A stretch of 5,590 bases of DNA from Nanobdellota archaeon (GTDB taxonomy: Archaea; Nanobdellota; Nanobdellia; Woesearchaeales; CG1-02-33-12): the NCBI GenBank assembly GCA_018901315.1, contig JAHIFA010000040.1, positions 1 through 5,590 of the forward strand, read 5' to 3'. Positions within the stretch are counted from its first letter, which is position 1, and every line of letters begins with the position of its first letter. A model generated the notes under the pieces. That model was not told where the DNA came from. It ran no database searches and was given only the letters and a program-made list of their open reading frames with translations. Positions 4,472-5,590 of the stretch are shown here, in pieces. The position numbers were made by a program, and so were the translations under genes.

Positions 4472-5590
4472 TTAAACTATATTAATCTCAAATACAAACC
4501 ACAGAAAACTGATTTGATATGTGAATTCTATCTAGAGCCAAATAATACAACTATTGAAAAGGCTGCAAGCCATGTTGCACTAGAGTCTTCTATAGGGACA
4601 TGGACTGATATTGGTACTATGAACAAAAGAATAGCTAAAACCCTAAAGCCGAGTGTTTTCTATATTAACAAGAAAAAAAATATAATAAAAATCGCCTACA
4701 ATGCAAATTTATTTGAAAAGGGCAATATGCCTCAAATCCTTTCAAGCATTGCAGGAAATATATTTGGTATGAGTGCATTAAATAATCTGCGTTTATTGGA
4801 TATTTCTTTTCCAGAATCAATAATAAAATCATTTAAAGGCCCAGGATTTGGAATAAATGGCATAAGAAAGATTATCGGAATTAGAAAAAGGCCTTTAACA
4901 GGCACTATAATAAAGCCAAAGCTAGGTTTAAATGAAAAAGAGCATGCAAAAGTAGCTTATGATGCCTGGACAGGCGGACTTGATATTGTTAAAGATGATG
5001 AAAACCTTACCTCTATGAAGTTTAATAAATTCAATAAAAGGGTTATTGAAACCCTGAAAATGAGGAACAAGGCAGAGAAAGAAACAGGAGAAACTAAAAT
5101 ATATATGCCAAATGTGACTGCTGAAACAAATGAAATGATGAAAAGAGCAAGGTTTGTTAAGGCAAATGGCGGAAGGTATGTTATGATAGATATTATTACT
5201 TCTGGCTGGTCTGCACTACAGACATTAAGGAATGCTGATTTAGGGCTTGTTATACATGCTCATCGTGCTGGACATGCTGCATTCACAAGAAATGAAAAGC
5301 ATGGAATAAGCATGCTTGCTATTGCAAAGATTGCAAGGCTTATAGGTGTTGACCAGCTTCATATCGGTGCAATAGTCGGAAAGATGACTGGAACAAAGTA
5401 TGAGGTAAAGGATATTGGAGAAAATATAGAAGAACAATTAATACATAAAAATGGTTATCATATGCTTGAGCAAAAATGGTATAATATAAAGCCAACCCTT
5501 GCAGTATGCTCTGGCGGCCTGCATCCTGGATGCGTGCCAAGCTTAATGAGAGCAATGGGAAATAACATAGTTATTCAGTGCGGCGGCGGC
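4469..5590 (+). CDS. rbcL: Ribulose-1,5-bisphosphate carboxylase (RuBisCO) large subunit, archaeal form III-like; 3' end outside window
   Basis: RuBisCO joins CO2 and water to ribulose 1,5-bisphosphate to give two 3-phosphoglycerates. The frame is open for 374 codons to the window edge; about 50-60 residues are missing. Visible residues, with spinach equivalents: E39/T44/W45 in ESSIGTWT (E60/T65/W66), N97 in NIFGM (N123), K149 and K151 in GTIIKPKLGL (K175/K177), carbamylated K175 with D177/E178 in KDDEN (K201/D203/E204), H265/R266 in HAHRAGHAAFTRN (H294/R295), H298 (H327), loop 6 K305 in VGKMTG (K334), S348 in SGGLHPG (S379), and QCGGG at the end. All are conserved, arguing against a RuBisCO-like protein. 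The N-terminus (LNYINLKYKP) aligns with archaeal form III; II/III subtypes cannot be excluded. No in-frame ATG exists before codon 51, so the start is TTG with GGTG five bases upstream. In archaea it usually works with AMP phosphorylase and ribose-1,5-bisphosphate isomerase; neither is visible here. Confidence 0.95.
   Translation, partial: MLNYINLKYKPQKTDLICEFYLEPNNTTIEKAASHVALESSIGTWTDIGTMNKRIAKTLKPSVFYINKKKNIIKIAYNANLFEKGNMPQILSSIAGNIFGMSALNNLRLLDISFPESIIKSFKGPGFGINGIRKIIGIRKRPLTGTIIKPKLGLNEKEHAKVAYDAWTGGLDIVKDDENLTSMKFNKFNKRVIETLKMRNKAEKETGETKIYMPNVTAETNEMMKRARFVKANGGRYVMIDIITSGWSALQTLRNADLGLVIHAHRAGHAAFTRNEKHGISMLAIAKIARLIGVDQLHIGAIVGKMTGTKYEVKDIGENIEEQLIHKNGYHMLEQKWYNIKPTLAVCSGGLHPGCVPSLMRAMGNNIVIQCGGG

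Noticed and set aside
5240..5555. Two short minus-strand frames inside the RuBisCO gene
   Set aside because: RuBisCO occupies the plus strand with conserved catalytic motifs through the whole stretch.
4469..5590. RuBisCO-like protein (form IV) instead of a true RuBisCO
   Set aside because: Form IV proteins lack several active-site residues; here the carbamylated Lys, metal ligands, loop 6 Lys and phosphate-binding SGG and GGG motifs are all present.

Overview
The window looks like a piece of a small, AT-rich archaeal genome, most likely a DPANN-type archaeon (Pacearchaeota/Woesearchaeota-like). The reasons are archaeal class III (type IV pilin) signal peptides, TATA boxes at archaeal spacing with leaderless starts, GGTGA-type Shine-Dalgarno sites, very tight gene packing, and an archaeal form III-like RuBisCO. 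The lineage is inferred from protein style, not from a marker gene.

Region 1 (1-1417) is a pilin operon. A TATA box at 73-80 drives a leaderless pilin-like gene (106-563) that is split by an apparent one-base frameshift near 240. Two further small pilin-like genes follow (572-1000 and 1016-1417). Region 2 (1418-3506) begins with a weak terminator-like hairpin. A second promoter with the same TATA-to-ATG spacing follows, with an inverted repeat over its TATA box. It drives a 168-residue pilin-like gene (1530-2036), an overlapping large 332-residue pilin-like gene (2027-3025) and, one base later, a small class I SAM-dependent methyltransferase (3027-3506). The five pilin-like proteins together probably build or cap one surface filament. 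They are rich in N-glycosylation sequons.

Region 3 (3507-5590) starts with a third promoter directly after the methyltransferase stop. It drives a Glu-rich, probably disordered protein (3567-4454) with short ordered ends, and then, 14 bases later, a RuBisCO large subunit. The RuBisCO starts at a TTG codon at 4469 and runs off the right edge after 374 codons. All catalytic residues that can be seen are kept, so it should be a true carboxylase. In archaea of this kind such enzymes usually act in AMP/nucleoside salvage to 3-phosphoglycerate.

The most notable points are the TTG-started RuBisCO, which is easy to miss; the A7-GGTG-T7 element that carries its ribosome binding site; its pairing with a very acidic protein of unknown function; and the multi-pilin cluster, whose largest member lacks the usual acidic residue after the cleavage site. 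I saw no tRNA, rRNA, CRISPR array or insertion sequence.
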